DNA from: JAJRAN01 sp963827135
GTDB taxonomy: Archaea; Thermoplasmatota; Thermoplasmata; Methanomassiliicoccales; UBA472
DNA: 64,000 nucleotides
Direction: 5' to 3'
NCBI GenBank assembly: GCA_963827135.1
Contig: CAWGZX010000006.1
Location: forward strand, 310,001 to 374,000
Shown piece by piece: positions 17,564 to 26,323 of this stretch; position 1 is the first letter of the stretch; each line of letters starts with the position of its first letter. Under the pieces are notes generated by a model that saw only the letters and a list, made by a program, of their open reading frames with translations, was not told the origin of the DNA and did no database searches. A program made the translations under genes and the position numbers.

Positions 17564-17627
17564 GTTATTAACATTTATATCATTTGTTATTAACTTGCTT
17601 ATCTGGAGCGCGCCGATACTTAATAAC
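17564..17627 (-). promoter_or_regulatory. Repeated operator around the znuA TATA box
   Basis: GTTATTAAC occurs at 17564-17572 and again at 17586-17594, start to start 22 bases (about two DNA turns). An inverted near-copy CTTAATAAC is at 17619-17627. The pair brackets the TATA-like TGATATAAATG (minus strand, about 17573-17585). The pair is itself flanked by AGATAAG and CTTATCT. A repressor bound here would block TBP, as expected for metal-dependent control of the importer. The regulator is unknown. Confidence 0.6.
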
Positions 17628-17649
17628 GAAATCGTGCTGGCCTCGGGGC

Positions 17650-19029
17650 TCACTCCTCGACCTCGAAGCCCGCGGCCTTCCAAGCCCCCATCCCGCCTAG
17701 GACATTGAACGCGCCCTCGAAGCCGAGGTTGCGGAGCATGACCGCGGCCATGCCACCCCTGAACCCTGCGCTGCACATGCACGCGAGCTGCGTGGACCTG
17801 GGGACCTCCGAGAGCCTCGAACCGAGCTCGCCGACGAAGATGTGCTTGGCACCAGGCACCCTGATCTCCTCGTACTCGTGCCCCGGGCGCGGGTCCAAGA
17901 TGATGGCCTTTCCCTTCTTGACCAAGTCCCTGGTCTGCGCCACGTTCATCGTAGGCAGCACCTCGTAAGGGAATCCCTCCCTCATCCATTGGGTCATCCC
18001 CCCTCTAAGGTACCCTGCGATGTGGTCGTAACCGATGCGTACCAGGATGCGCACCGCTCTCTCAATTTGGCATAGGTCCTCTGCCACCAGAAAGATAGGC
18101 CGGTCATAGGGCAGCAGCCACCCCGCGTACGCCGCCAGCCCATCGATCCAGATAGATATCGCCCCCTTGACGTAGGCGCCTGCGACGCTGTTCGGCATGC
18201 GCAGGTCCAACAGCACGCCTTCCTTCTCCAGGGCGGCCTTGAGCTCCTTGGGCGAGGTGGCGGGCGGGTCCGGCAGACCGCTCATGGCCTTGTGCTGGTG
18301 CAGGTTCATGGCCTCCATCTTGCGGAAGTAGGGAGGTCGGTCCAGCCTCTGCTCCATCCGGTCCTTGACGAACTCTGGCCCGGTCAGGCGCAGCAGGGGA
18401 TTCTGCTCCCTCTCCAGACCGATGGTGCTGAAAGCCCTCTCACTTATGTCGCCCCCGCACACCGACCCGGCGCCATGGCCAGGGTAAACGATCGCACCAT
18501 CGCCGAGGGGAAGGATCTTATCGTGCAGGCTGCGGAAGAGCGCATGCGAGAGCATCTCCCTCTTCTCCGGCCCAGGCAGGTCCGTCCGACCGACGTCGCC
18601 CACGAACAGAGCGTCCCCGGTGAACACGGCCACCACCTCGTCGCCGGTGCCCTCGTCTATCAAGGCAAAGGACATGCTCTCCTCGGTATGCCCGGGAGTG
18701 TGGATGGCCCGGAGCCGGAGATGGCCGAAGGAGAAGGTCTGGCCGTCGCTGAGCCTCTCACCATAATCGAAGTCCAGGCCAGGCCCATGGAAGACCCTGG
18801 CCCCGGTCCTCTCCATGATCTCCATGGAGCCGATGACGTAGTCCTCGTTCCTGTGGGTCTCGAAGACGTGGGTAATGCGCGCGCCCTCCCTCCTGGCGAT
18901 GTCCAGATAGACCTCGCAATCCCTGCGCGGGTCCACCACGAAAGCCCTGCTCCCCCCGACCACCATGTACGAGAAGTGCGCCAGTCCCTCTGACTCTATC
19001 CTTTCCACGAGCAAAAGCTGAGCCCCCAA
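17650..19029 (-). CDS. Persulfide dioxygenase-like MBL protein fused to two rhodanese domains
   Basis: The 459-residue fusion starts with an MBL domain (about 1-230). It keeps His59, His114 (HTPGH) and Asp139, equivalent to the single-iron triad of ETHE1-type persulfide dioxygenases. The usual THxHxDH motif reads THRNEDY, so the second-metal ligands are lost. Rhodanese domain 1 (about 265-355) lacks an active-site Cys loop. Domain 2 (about 360-459) has CSAGFRGG with the catalytic Cys. The likely role is oxidation of glutathione-free persulfide and sulfur transfer in sulfide handling. Confidence 0.85.
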   Translation of the reverse strand: MGAQLLLVERIESEGLAHFSYMVVGGSRAFVVDPRRDCEVYLDIARREGARITHVFETHRNEDYVIGSMEIMERTGARVFHGPGLDFDYGERLSDGQTFSFGHLRLRAIHTPGHTEESMSFALIDEGTGDEVVAVFTGDALFVGDVGRTDLPGPEKREMLSHALFRSLHDKILPLGDGAIVYPGHGAGSVCGGDISERAFSTIGLEREQNPLLRLTGPEFVKDRMEQRLDRPPYFRKMEAMNLHQHKAMSGLPDPPATSPKELKAALEKEGVLLDLRMPNSVAGAYVKGAISIWIDGLAAYAGWLLPYDRPIFLVAEDLCQIERAVRILVRIGYDHIAGYLRGGMTQWMREGFPYEVLPTMNVAQTRDLVKKGKAIILDPRPGHEYEEIRVPGAKHIFVGELGSRLSEVPRSTQLACMCSAGFRGGMAAVMLRNLGFEGAFNVLGGMGAWKAAGFEVEE

Positions 19030-19129
19030 GTTACGTGGCAGTTTGGAGCCGATGGAATAAATATGTTATCAAGGCAACTTCGCGCCTTCCCTAGGAAAAT
19101 TGAAGCATGGGTAACGCTTTCACGCGGCC

Positions 19130-20074
19130 ATGGTCTTGCTTTGGATTCTCCTAGCGGTATTGATCATCATCGGATTACTAGTGCTGGTCTCGGCCCTGGT
19201 GCTATGGTCCAATAAGAGGCACTTGCCTCCGAAGTTCGAGTTCGTCGAGGTACGCGGCACCAAGCTGCACTACTACCAGAAGGGTTCCGGCCGGCCGCTG
19301 GTAATGGTCCATGGCAGCAACGGCTCTCTTAATGATTTCCGACTGTCGGTCATCGACGAGCTCTCAAAGGACTTCAGGGTATTGGCGTTCGACCGTCCCG
19401 GCCACGGCTACAGCGAAAGACCCCCTGGGAAGCAGGAGAGCTGCGCCGTCCATGGCGATCTGATCCGCGAGGCCTGGAAGAAGCTGGGGGTGGAGAGGCC
19501 GATCGTCATGGGGCATTCGTCGGCTGGGGCGGTGCTCATGGACATGGCGGTGAGGTCCCCCGAGGACCTGAGCGCCCTGGTGATTCTCTCAGGAGTGGTG
19601 CATTCGTTCGAAGGGAAGCAGGTGCCGATAATGGGACTGTTCCGGGCGCTGAAGCGGAAGTACGTCGGCACCGTCCTCCTTTGGACGTTGCTGCTCCCTC
19701 TCGGCGGTCTCGTCGGTCGTTGGCTGCTCAAGTTCACCTTCGATCCAGACCCTATACCGGAGAATTACCGGAAGGTCGGGGTGGCGCTCGCCCTGAGACC
19801 ATCCTCCCTCCGGGCCGAGGCTGAGGACCTGGAATGCGTCTTGGCCACGCTGAAGGCGGTCGAGGGCCGGTACGGAGAGGTCAAGCTCCCGATCGTGCTG
19901 GTCGTAGGGGAGAAGGACAAGAACGTTCCTCCGGAGACACAATGCATCAAGATGCATTCTGAAATAGCCCATTCCGAGCTGGTGATGCTCGAAAACACGG
20001 GCCACATGCCCATGTTCACCCGTTCCGTCGAGGTCGCGAGGGCTGTGCGTCGGGCGGATGAGCTTTCTCGATGA
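19130..20074 (+). CDS. Alpha/beta hydrolase with an N-terminal membrane anchor
   Basis: The 314-residue protein begins with a single hydrophobic helix (residues 3-27). The core shows HGSNGS (oxyanion loop), FDRPGHGYS, the nucleophile elbow GHSSAG, a late Asp in VGEKDKNVPP and the His in NTGHMPMF. The catalytic triad is therefore complete. The substrate is unknown; it could be an esterase, lipase or haloperoxidase-like enzyme acting at the membrane. Confidence 0.88.
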   Translation: MVLLWILLAVLIIIGLLVLVSALVLWSNKRHLPPKFEFVEVRGTKLHYYQKGSGRPLVMVHGSNGSLNDFRLSVIDELSKDFRVLAFDRPGHGYSERPPGKQESCAVHGDLIREAWKKLGVERPIVMGHSSAGAVLMDMAVRSPEDLSALVILSGVVHSFEGKQVPIMGLFRALKRKYVGTVLLWTLLLPLGGLVGRWLLKFTFDPDPIPENYRKVGVALALRPSSLRAEAEDLECVLATLKAVEGRYGEVKLPIVLVVGEKDKNVPPETQCIKMHSEIAHSELVMLENTGHMPMFTRSVEVARAVRRADELSR

Positions 20075-20142
20075 GCCACGGATGGATACATTGAAGGTAG
20101 GAGGCTGCCTAGAAGTTTAGCGGCGATCGAGGCGGTGAACGC

Positions 20143-21612
20143 TTGAAGGTCTTCCTTTCCACCCCGCCAGGCAGAACGACGGAGAAATGGCCGCCGCTCG
20201 GCCTGCTCTATCTGGCATCCAGCCTTAGGGAGGAGAGGGAGGACGAGGTTGTGGTCTGCGATGCCTTCTGCGCCGGCATGGACGTCGATGCCCTCGTCAC
20301 CAAGATAATCGGCGAATCGCCGGATATCGTAGGTCTGAACTGTTCCACCCACACCTTCCTGGACGCGGTGAGGGTGCTGGAGCGGGTACGAGATGGACTG
20401 CCTGAGAGCAGGATCGTGCTGGGAGGGTACCATGCCACCTTCGCTGCTGAAAACATACTCAGGAACTACCGCTTCATCGATTACGTTGTCCGAGGGGAGG
20501 CCGAGCGCTCCTTCGTCGAGCTCCTGGATCGACTGGAGCTGGGCAAGGAGCCCTTGGATGTCGACGGGGTGTGCTATCTCAAAGAAGGAAGGTTCGCCGA
20601 AACGCCGTTCCGCCTCATCGACGACCTGGACTCTCTGCCCTTCCCGGACCGCTATATGCTCGGCGACCTGAAGTACGGATATACGCACCAAGGCGTGCCC
20701 CTGACCTTCGGCAAGTTCACCACCATCTCCTCCTCGCGCGGCTGCCCGTTCAAATGCATCTACTGCTCCTGCGCCGCCTTCTCTCTCAACCGCTGGAGAC
20801 CCCGGAGCCCGGAGAACGTTGTGGAGGAGCTGGAGACCATCTGCTCCGATGGATACGAGAACTGCGTCTTCGTCGACGACAACTTCACTCACAACCCGAA
20901 GAGGGCGGAGCGCATCTGCGAGCTGATCAAGGAAAGGAAGATACGCATGGCCCTCTACTGCGAGGGGAGGGTCGACTCCGCCTCCAAGGAGCTGATGCGG
21001 ATAATGAAGAAGGCCGGCTTCAACGTCATCTACTTCGGCGCGGAGAGCGCCTCCACCAAGACGCTTGGCTACTACAAGAAGCACATCACGCCGGAGAAGA
21101 CGGCCAAGGCCATCGAGAACGCCAAGGACGCGGGGATGCTGGTGGTGACATCGTACATCGTCGGCGCGCCGGTCGAAAGGGAGGAGGACGTGGCGGAGAC
21201 CATCGAGTTCATCCGGGGGTCGAGGCCGCACGCGGTCCAGGTGAACATCCTGGACTGCTTGGTCGGCACGGAGATCTGGGAGGACATGTGCAAGAAAGGC
21301 CTGATCGGCCCGGAGGAGTGGAGGACCAACCACCGCATCTACGAGTACGGGACCGCGCCCTTCGACAAGGACCGCCTGCAGGGCATGGTCGACGAGGCCT
21401 ATTCCCAATGGCTGAGGGGGTGGTGGAGCCGTAAGGGGGTCGTGGAGCTCATGAGCATTCTACTGCGGAACGAAACCGCAAGGAGGATAGTCTTCTCCAA
21501 CCTCCTCAATCCCAACGTGCGCACCCAGCTGCGCGATGGCATCCGGCCGTTCCACACCAAGGGAGCGGTGCGGGAGGGGCTCAGGCCGGGACCAGCGGCT
21601 CCGTCGAACTAG
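20143..21612 (+). CDS. B12-binding-domain radical SAM protein
   Basis: The 489-residue protein has an N-terminal cobalamin-binding Rossmann domain (about 1-135; PPLGLLYLASSL and DIVGLNCSTHTF). The radical SAM core follows, with GCPFKCIYCSC (Cx3Cx2C) and the later GAESAS strand. This layout is shared by BchE-like enzymes and class B methylases acting on unactivated carbons. The substrate is not predictable; no natural-product cluster surrounds it. The start is TTG at 20143. The nitroreductase gene starts 43 bases after its stop. Confidence 0.88.
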   Translation: MKVFLSTPPGRTTEKWPPLGLLYLASSLREEREDEVVVCDAFCAGMDVDALVTKIIGESPDIVGLNCSTHTFLDAVRVLERVRDGLPESRIVLGGYHATFAAENILRNYRFIDYVVRGEAERSFVELLDRLELGKEPLDVDGVCYLKEGRFAETPFRLIDDLDSLPFPDRYMLGDLKYGYTHQGVPLTFGKFTTISSSRGCPFKCIYCSCAAFSLNRWRPRSPENVVEELETICSDGYENCVFVDDNFTHNPKRAERICELIKERKIRMALYCEGRVDSASKELMRIMKKAGFNVIYFGAESASTKTLGYYKKHITPEKTAKAIENAKDAGMLVVTSYIVGAPVEREEDVAETIEFIRGSRPHAVQVNILDCLVGTEIWEDMCKKGLIGPEEWRTNHRIYEYGTAPFDKDRLQGMVDEAYSQWLRGWWSRKGVVELMSILLRNETARRIVFSNLLNPNVRTQLRDGIRPFHTKGAVREGLRPGPAAPSN

Positions 21613-21655
21613 AATGCGAAAGGGTTTTCTCCGACGGCCGCCAATCAGGCGGACG

Positions 21656-22165
21656 ATGAACACTTTGGAGGCCATTAGCACCAGGAGGAGCGTTCGCAGC
21701 TTCACCTCGAAGCCCATCGCCAAGGAGATCGTCGAGGAGCTGCTCCGCGCGGCCATGTCCGCGCCGTCGGCGGGGAACGAGCAGCCATGGCAGTTCGTCG
21801 TGATCGACGAACGCAAGACGCTGGACAGGATCACCGACGCCAACCCCAACGCCAAGATGTGCAAGGAGGCCCAGGCCGCCATATTGGTCTGCGGCGATAC
21901 CACCAAGGAAAAATACCCTGGCTTCTGGGTACAGGACTGCTCCGCGGCCGCGCAGAACATCCTGCTCGCGGCGCATGAAAAGGGCATCGGTTCGGTCTGG
22001 ACCGGCGTCTATCCCATCAAGGAGCGGGTCGAGGGCTTCAGGAAGCTCCTGAGCTTGCCGGAGAACGTCATCCCCTTCTGCCTCGTCCCCCTGGGATATC
22101 CAGCGAAGCAAGCGCCGCAGGTCGATAGGTTCCAGAAGGACAGGGTGCACCACAACGGATGGTGA
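21656..22165 (+). CDS. Nitroreductase-family FMN oxidoreductase
   Basis: The 169-residue protein opens with TRRSVRSF, the standard FMN-phosphate-binding start of the nitroreductase family. AAMSAPSAGNEQPWQF and GIGSVWTGVYP are also conserved. It would form a dimer with two FMN sites and reduce quinones, nitro groups or other acceptors. The open frame extends upstream to 21536 but overlaps the radical SAM gene and lacks family similarity there. Confidence 0.92.
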   Translation: MNTLEAISTRRSVRSFTSKPIAKEIVEELLRAAMSAPSAGNEQPWQFVVIDERKTLDRITDANPNAKMCKEAQAAILVCGDTTKEKYPGFWVQDCSAAAQNILLAAHEKGIGSVWTGVYPIKERVEGFRKLLSLPENVIPFCLVPLGYPAKQAPQVDRFQKDRVHHNGW

Positions 22166-22178
22166 AGGAGGCTGCCCC

Positions 22179-22568
22179 CTACCTCTTCCTCTTTTTCCGG
22201 CCTTCGACTTCTTTATCGATGATGGAAATGTGCCTTCTCAGCATCTCCCCTTTGGCGCGCAACTCATCCTCTGTCACAGTGCTCTTTGCCCTGCAGAAAT
22301 CGTCGACGAAGACTTGGCCATGCTGGTCGCAGTTCACGGGATAGATGTCGCATCCCAATGGCCGTTGAGCATAGACTATGCAGACATCTCCGTCCTGAGA
22401 GAGGAAGAAGCATCTGCCTTTGATGTTGCGCAATCGCGCTATCCCGTCCGCGCCGACGATGCAGAAGTCCTGTCTCCTATGACCTAGTCCACTGAGCCTG
22501 AGGATGTCCTCCTCGGAGAGCTCCATCATTGTGTCTACGCAGCACCTTCCGCATCTAGCGCATCTCAT
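22179..22568 (-). CDS. YkgJ-family zinc/iron-chelating cysteine-cluster protein
   Basis: The 129-residue protein begins with CARCGRCC. Later Cys residues lie in GRCFFL, GDVCIVY, RPLGCDIYP and DFCRA, the usual order for the YkgJ/UPF0153 family. Such proteins bind a metal or Fe-S cluster, but their role is unproven. It is convergent with the nitroreductase gene, with 13 bases between stops. Confidence 0.85.
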   Translation of the reverse strand: MRCARCGRCCVDTMMELSEEDILRLSGLGHRRQDFCIVGADGIARLRNIKGRCFFLSQDGDVCIVYAQRPLGCDIYPVNCDQHGQVFVDDFCRAKSTVTEDELRAKGEMLRRHISIIDKEVEGRKKRKR

Positions 22569-22662
22569 CTCGAACCCGTCCTCTGATTTTTGGCTCTTGA
22601 TAGATCGAGCAAGGTTTAGCCCCGTGGATTATTTCGAAGTGGATGATTGAATGTGCGAAGAA

Positions 22663-22671
22663 CTAAATATT
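22663..22671 (+). promoter_or_regulatory. Probable TATA box for heliorhodopsin
   Basis: CTAAATATT lies about 38 bases before the start. AAGGTGA at 22695-22701 is the likely ribosome-binding site and favours GTG at 22708 or TTG at 22705. Confidence 0.45.
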
Positions 22672-22704
22672 GATGCATTTGAATCAAGGGGTTAAGGTGA
22701 TTTA

Positions 22705-23499
22705 TTGGTGGAGGGAACCAAGGTCGAGGCTGATCCGAAGGATCCGAAATACGTGAAGCTGAAGAAATGGAACCTGGTGATGGGCACGTTGCACCTGATC
22801 CAGGGTATAATCATGCTCGCGCTGACAGAGGAGGTTTGGGTGCCGATCACCACGAACTTCTTCAAGTTCCAGGAGGGCGTTGGGCCTATACCCAACCAAG
22901 ATGTGCTGTTCGAGGTGCCTCTGGGGCCGATGATCGCGGCCTTCATGTTCATATCGGCGATCGCGCATTACTCGGTCGCCACATTCGGATACAAGTGGTA
23001 TGTGAGGAACCTGAGCAAGGGCATGAACCCTGCCCGATGGTACGAGTATGCGATCTCGTCCTCGCTGATGATCGTGATAATCGCGCTCCTCAGCGGACTG
23101 AACGACGCGGCCGCCATCATACTACTTATCGGATGTAACGCAGCTATGAACCTGTTCGGGCTGTCCATGGAGCTGCAGAACCAGTACACTGAGAAGACCG
23201 ACTGGACGAACTTCATCTTCGGCTCGATCGTCGGGGCTATAGCCTGGATAGCGGTATTGATGTACTTCTTCGGGGCGGCGATGGACAACTCCGGAAACAT
23301 ACCTGACTTCGTGTATATTGCCACCGCGACCCTTCTCCTGTTCTGGATCTCGTTCCCGTTGAACATGGTGCTGCAGTACAGAAAGAAGGGGAGATGGAAG
23401 GACTACCTCGTCGGCGAGAGGGGCTACATCATCCTTAGCTTGGTATCCAAGTCCCTGCTGGCATGGACCCTGTTCTTCGGCATCCAGGCAAGGGCGTGA
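22705..23499 (+). CDS. Heliorhodopsin
   Basis: The 264-residue, seven-helix retinal protein carries the distinctive heliorhodopsin residues. These are His30 in helix 1 (GTLHLIQG), His88 in helix 2 (AIAHYS), Arg111 and the counterion Glu114 in helix 3 (RWYEYAISSSLM), and Lys249 for the Schiff base in VSKSLLAW. Type 1 rhodopsins lack this RxxE/SKSLLAW combination. Heliorhodopsins are inverted in the membrane and do not obviously pump ions; signalling or enzyme control has been proposed for the family. No carotene-cleaving (blh) gene is in the window. The next gene is thioredoxin-like. Confidence 0.93.
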   Translation: MVEGTKVEADPKDPKYVKLKKWNLVMGTLHLIQGIIMLALTEEVWVPITTNFFKFQEGVGPIPNQDVLFEVPLGPMIAAFMFISAIAHYSVATFGYKWYVRNLSKGMNPARWYEYAISSSLMIVIIALLSGLNDAAAIILLIGCNAAMNLFGLSMELQNQYTEKTDWTNFIFGSIVGAIAWIAVLMYFFGAAMDNSGNIPDFVYIATATLLLFWISFPLNMVLQYRKKGRWKDYLVGERGYIILSLVSKSLLAWTLFFGIQARA

Positions 23500-23518
23500 T
23501 CGAAAAGAGCACGCTCAT

Positions 23519-23543
23519 AATTTTTTCTCTTCTTACTTTTTTT
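23519..23543 (+). terminator. T-rich transcription stop after heliorhodopsin
   Basis: Two long T runs (six and seven bases) begin about 20 bases after the stop codon. This fits U-tract termination in archaea; no strong hairpin precedes them. Confidence 0.45.
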
Positions 23544-23692
23544 CCTTCAAGGCGCTTCGTTTGTTTATTTTTCATGAACCCATTGGAATTTGAGGTCCAT
23601 GAATGATGAACGCTCCTCCCAAACATTCGTGACAATAATCTGAGGAATCGACGCAATTATTACCCCGCTAGGCTAAACGATGCTCGATTAGG

Positions 23693-24061
23693 ATGTCTTG
23701 GTTCAAGAAGAAGGAAGTCTGCCCTCATGCGAACGAGGACGGGACCGTCGAGCTGGACGAGGGCTGCTTCGATGATTTCATCAAGTCCAACCCCAAGGTG
23801 ATGGTGATGTTCTACCGCACCACCTGCAGCCATTCCGTCAACATGATCCCTGTTTACGCTGAAGTGAGCAACGATCTGAAGGACAAGATGAAATTCTGTA
23901 GGGTCAGCACGCCGACGAACATGCCCCTCGTCAAAAAGTATGAGGTGAAGAGCACGCCCACGTTCGTGATCTTCAACAATGGGAAGATCAGCGCTTCCAC
24001 CGTTGGGGAGAAGACCAAGGACTTCTTGAAAGGAGAGATTGAGCGCTCATTCGCCCAATGA
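23693..24061 (+). CDS. Thioredoxin-fold protein with a single active-site Cys (CSHS)
   Basis: The 122-residue protein has the thioredoxin strand MVMFYRTTCSHS, the cis-proline segment KSTPTFVIFNNG and a C-terminal helix. The normal CGPC is replaced by CSHS, leaving only the first Cys, so a dithiol-disulfide cycle is not possible without a partner thiol. Two more Cys lie near the N-terminus (CPHA, GCFDD). It may act as a monothiol reductase or chaperone. Confidence 0.8.
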   Translation: MSWFKKKEVCPHANEDGTVELDEGCFDDFIKSNPKVMVMFYRTTCSHSVNMIPVYAEVSNDLKDKMKFCRVSTPTNMPLVKKYEVKSTPTFVIFNNGKISASTVGEKTKDFLKGEIERSFAQ

Positions 24062-24156
24062 CTTCGACTCGATGCTTGTTTGCCTCGGCAAAGGATTCTT
24101 CTTACTTTTTGAGACCCTACCCTCAGCTGATGCCTGGAAAAACTCCTTAACAGTTG

Positions 24157-24165
24157 ATATATTTA
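24157..24165 (+). promoter_or_regulatory. TATA box for the cysteine synthase gene
   Basis: ATATATTTA lies about 42 bases before the ATG. The leader contains CTAGAGAAG just before the start. Confidence 0.5.
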
Positions 24166-24202
24166 TTTTAATCACCCTCCCCTTACACCTAGAGAAGATC
24201 GC

Positions 24203-25117
24203 ATGAAAACGCCATCGCCTGATTTCAAAAATAATATCCTCGAGACAATCGGCAATACACCCTTGGTCAGGATAAACAATCTTAACCCTAACAAGAACGT
24301 GGAAATATTCGCCAAGGTCGAGGGGTTCAACCCTACTGGCAGCATAAAGGACAGGATCGCGCTGAGCATGATCCGTCAGGCTGAGGAGGAAGGTTCCCTC
24401 ACCAAAGGCAAGACCATCATCGAACCAACGTCGGGAAACACTGGCGTGGCACTAGCTATGATCGGTGTAATCAAGGGGTATGATGTGGAAATTGTGATGA
24501 GCGACGCCGTCTCGGTAGAGAGGCGACAGATGATCAAGGCATTCGGTGCGACCGTCACCTTGAGCGAAGGAAAATATGGCACGGACGGTGCCATCAGGAA
24601 GGCGAGGGAATTGGTCAAGGCGAACCCTCAGAAGTACTTCATGCCGGACCAGTTCTCCAACCAATACAACAAGAACGCTCATTACAAGACGACCGGTGAT
24701 GAGATCTGGAGGCAGACCGGAGGCAAAGTGGACTATTTTGTATCCGCGCTAGGCACATCTGGTACGATAATGGGAGTGGGCAAGGCCTTGAAGGAACACA
24801 ATCCGAAGATAAAGATAGTCTGCGCCCACCCTGTCAAGGGACATTATATCCAGGGATTGAAGAATATGGAGGAAGCCATCGTCCCGGCTATATATGATCC
24901 TACCCAGATTGACACCACCATCATGGTCGAGACCGAAATGGCTTACGAAATGACCCGTCAGATCGTCAAGCGGGAGGGGATCTTCGTCGGGATGAGCAGC
25001 GGTGCCGCGATGTACGCCGCCATCGAGATGGCCAAGCAGGTTGATTCCGGCGTTATAGTGACCATCCTTCCCGACCGGGGTGAAAAATACCTGAGCACCA
25101 AATTGTTCTCGGTGTGA
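24203..25117 (+). CDS. cysK: Cysteine synthase (O-acetylserine sulfhydrylase family)
   Basis: This 304-residue fold-type II PLP enzyme has the cofactor Lys49 in NPTGSIKDR. PTSGNTG is the substrate loop and SALGTSGTIMG the phosphate-binding loop. It lacks a C-terminal CBS domain, so it is cysteine synthase-like rather than human-type cystathionine beta-synthase. It would make cysteine from O-acetylserine or O-phosphoserine and sulfide; the donor cannot be told from sequence. Confidence 0.92.
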   Translation: MKTPSPDFKNNILETIGNTPLVRINNLNPNKNVEIFAKVEGFNPTGSIKDRIALSMIRQAEEEGSLTKGKTIIEPTSGNTGVALAMIGVIKGYDVEIVMSDAVSVERRQMIKAFGATVTLSEGKYGTDGAIRKARELVKANPQKYFMPDQFSNQYNKNAHYKTTGDEIWRQTGGKVDYFVSALGTSGTIMGVGKALKEHNPKIKIVCAHPVKGHYIQGLKNMEEAIVPAIYDPTQIDTTIMVETEMAYEMTRQIVKREGIFVGMSSGAAMYAAIEMAKQVDSGVIVTILPDRGEKYLSTKLFSV

Positions 25118-25193
25118 ACCGTCCTTCCATCTTGATGCTTCAGGTTCGGATTCTGAATTGAGCTGGAGCCATTTCCCATACCTCCGAATTCGA

Positions 25194-26036
25194 TCACTTT
25201 TTCTTGCGACCCCATTCTCCTGAGACAACCATGAGTATTACCATTGAGACCAATGTCAGGATAAGTATGGTAATTCCCACCATCGGTTTATCCACGAAGT
25301 TGATATCCGCGATAAGGATACCGGCACCGATGTTCCTCTGCGCGGTGTTGATCCCAAGGACTTGCCTGGAGCTCTTTTCTCGTCCCCCTGCAAAATATCC
25401 AACCACCAATGCGAATGACACGAAGAAAATCGAGAAGGCGATGGCCCCCGTTCTAAAAGTGCTTGCGATCTCGTTCCAGTAAACGGCGAAGAATAGGAAA
25501 AGTAGGATGATCACGCTCAACGTCGTAACTGAGATCAACAGCTTCGCGGCATGTTCCGCGAACTGCTCATAACGACTCTTGATTACGAGTCCAATACCAA
25601 GAGGAAGCAGCATAAGGAATATCAGCGGCTTCGCTATCTCCCAAGCACTCACTTCGACGCCAGGCAGAACCAAGGGCAGCATGAGCGGCAGCATTATGGC
25701 GGCGACCACCATCAACAACGTCATGGTACCTACCGCTAGGGCAGTATCCCCTTTGGCGAAATGGACGTACTTAGGGACGAAAGGTGCTCCCGCTGCAAAG
25801 GCCATGATTATCATCCCTACCTTTACGTCCTCAGGTAAAGAGATGATACTGGCAAGGCCAATGATGACGATTGGCACGATGACGAAGTTTACAAGGAGCG
25901 CGAGGACGTCAAATTTCCAATTCTTGAGTGGCTTGATGATCCTGCCTATCGTCAGGCTCAAGCCCATCGCTAGCATGCTTCCTACAACGAAGACCAATCC
26001 CAGTACCAAAATCAGAGTGTCCCCGAGATCAGCCAT
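25194..26036 (-). CDS. Bile acid:sodium symporter (BASS)-family transporter
   Basis: The 280-residue protein has about nine or ten membrane segments. It shows the BASS-family arrangement, with FAAGAPFVPKY in the first half and NTAQRNIGAGILIAD in the second. These match the conserved crossover regions of sodium-coupled organic anion carriers. It could import a carboxylate or sulfonate; arsenite carriers of the ACR3 group are related but usually longer. It is convergent with cysteine synthase. Confidence 0.82.
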   Translation of the reverse strand: MADLGDTLILVLGLVFVVGSMLAMGLSLTIGRIIKPLKNWKFDVLALLVNFVIVPIVIIGLASIISLPEDVKVGMIIMAFAAGAPFVPKYVHFAKGDTALAVGTMTLLMVVAAIMLPLMLPLVLPGVEVSAWEIAKPLIFLMLLPLGIGLVIKSRYEQFAEHAAKLLISVTTLSVIILLFLFFAVYWNEIASTFRTGAIAFSIFFVSFALVVGYFAGGREKSSRQVLGINTAQRNIGAGILIADINFVDKPMVGITILILTLVSMVILMVVSGEWGRKKK

Positions 26037-26074
26037 AATATGCCCCTCTCCATGATACCAATAATCCAGACCCG

Positions 26075-26084
26075 AATATATAAT
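26075..26084 (-). promoter_or_regulatory. TATA box for the BASS transporter
   Basis: On the minus strand ATTATATATT lies about 40 bases before the ATG at 26036, at a normal archaeal distance for a short leader. Confidence 0.5.
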
Positions 26085-26323
26085 TCCTAGCCAGGATGAT
26101 CTTGAGCTTGAGATCGACGATGATATCGGTTCTGTTGTGCTATTTAGCTAGGACTGTAAAAAAAGACTGGAGGTCCCTTCTTTCTTCGACAATCAGCGTA
26201 CATGACTGTGCCAACATACATAGGGGGGGCCAACACCACATTAATTGGTAGGGAACTTGGATGAGTTTGCAGCCTTCTTACAACAATAAATTCCTCTTGT
26301 TGGGAGGGGGAGGTGAATAAGAG

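Noticed and set aside
19765..21408. 547-codon minus-strand open frame
   Set aside because: It runs antisense to the hydrolase and the B12 radical SAM gene, both with clear catalytic motifs; its translation shows no family features.
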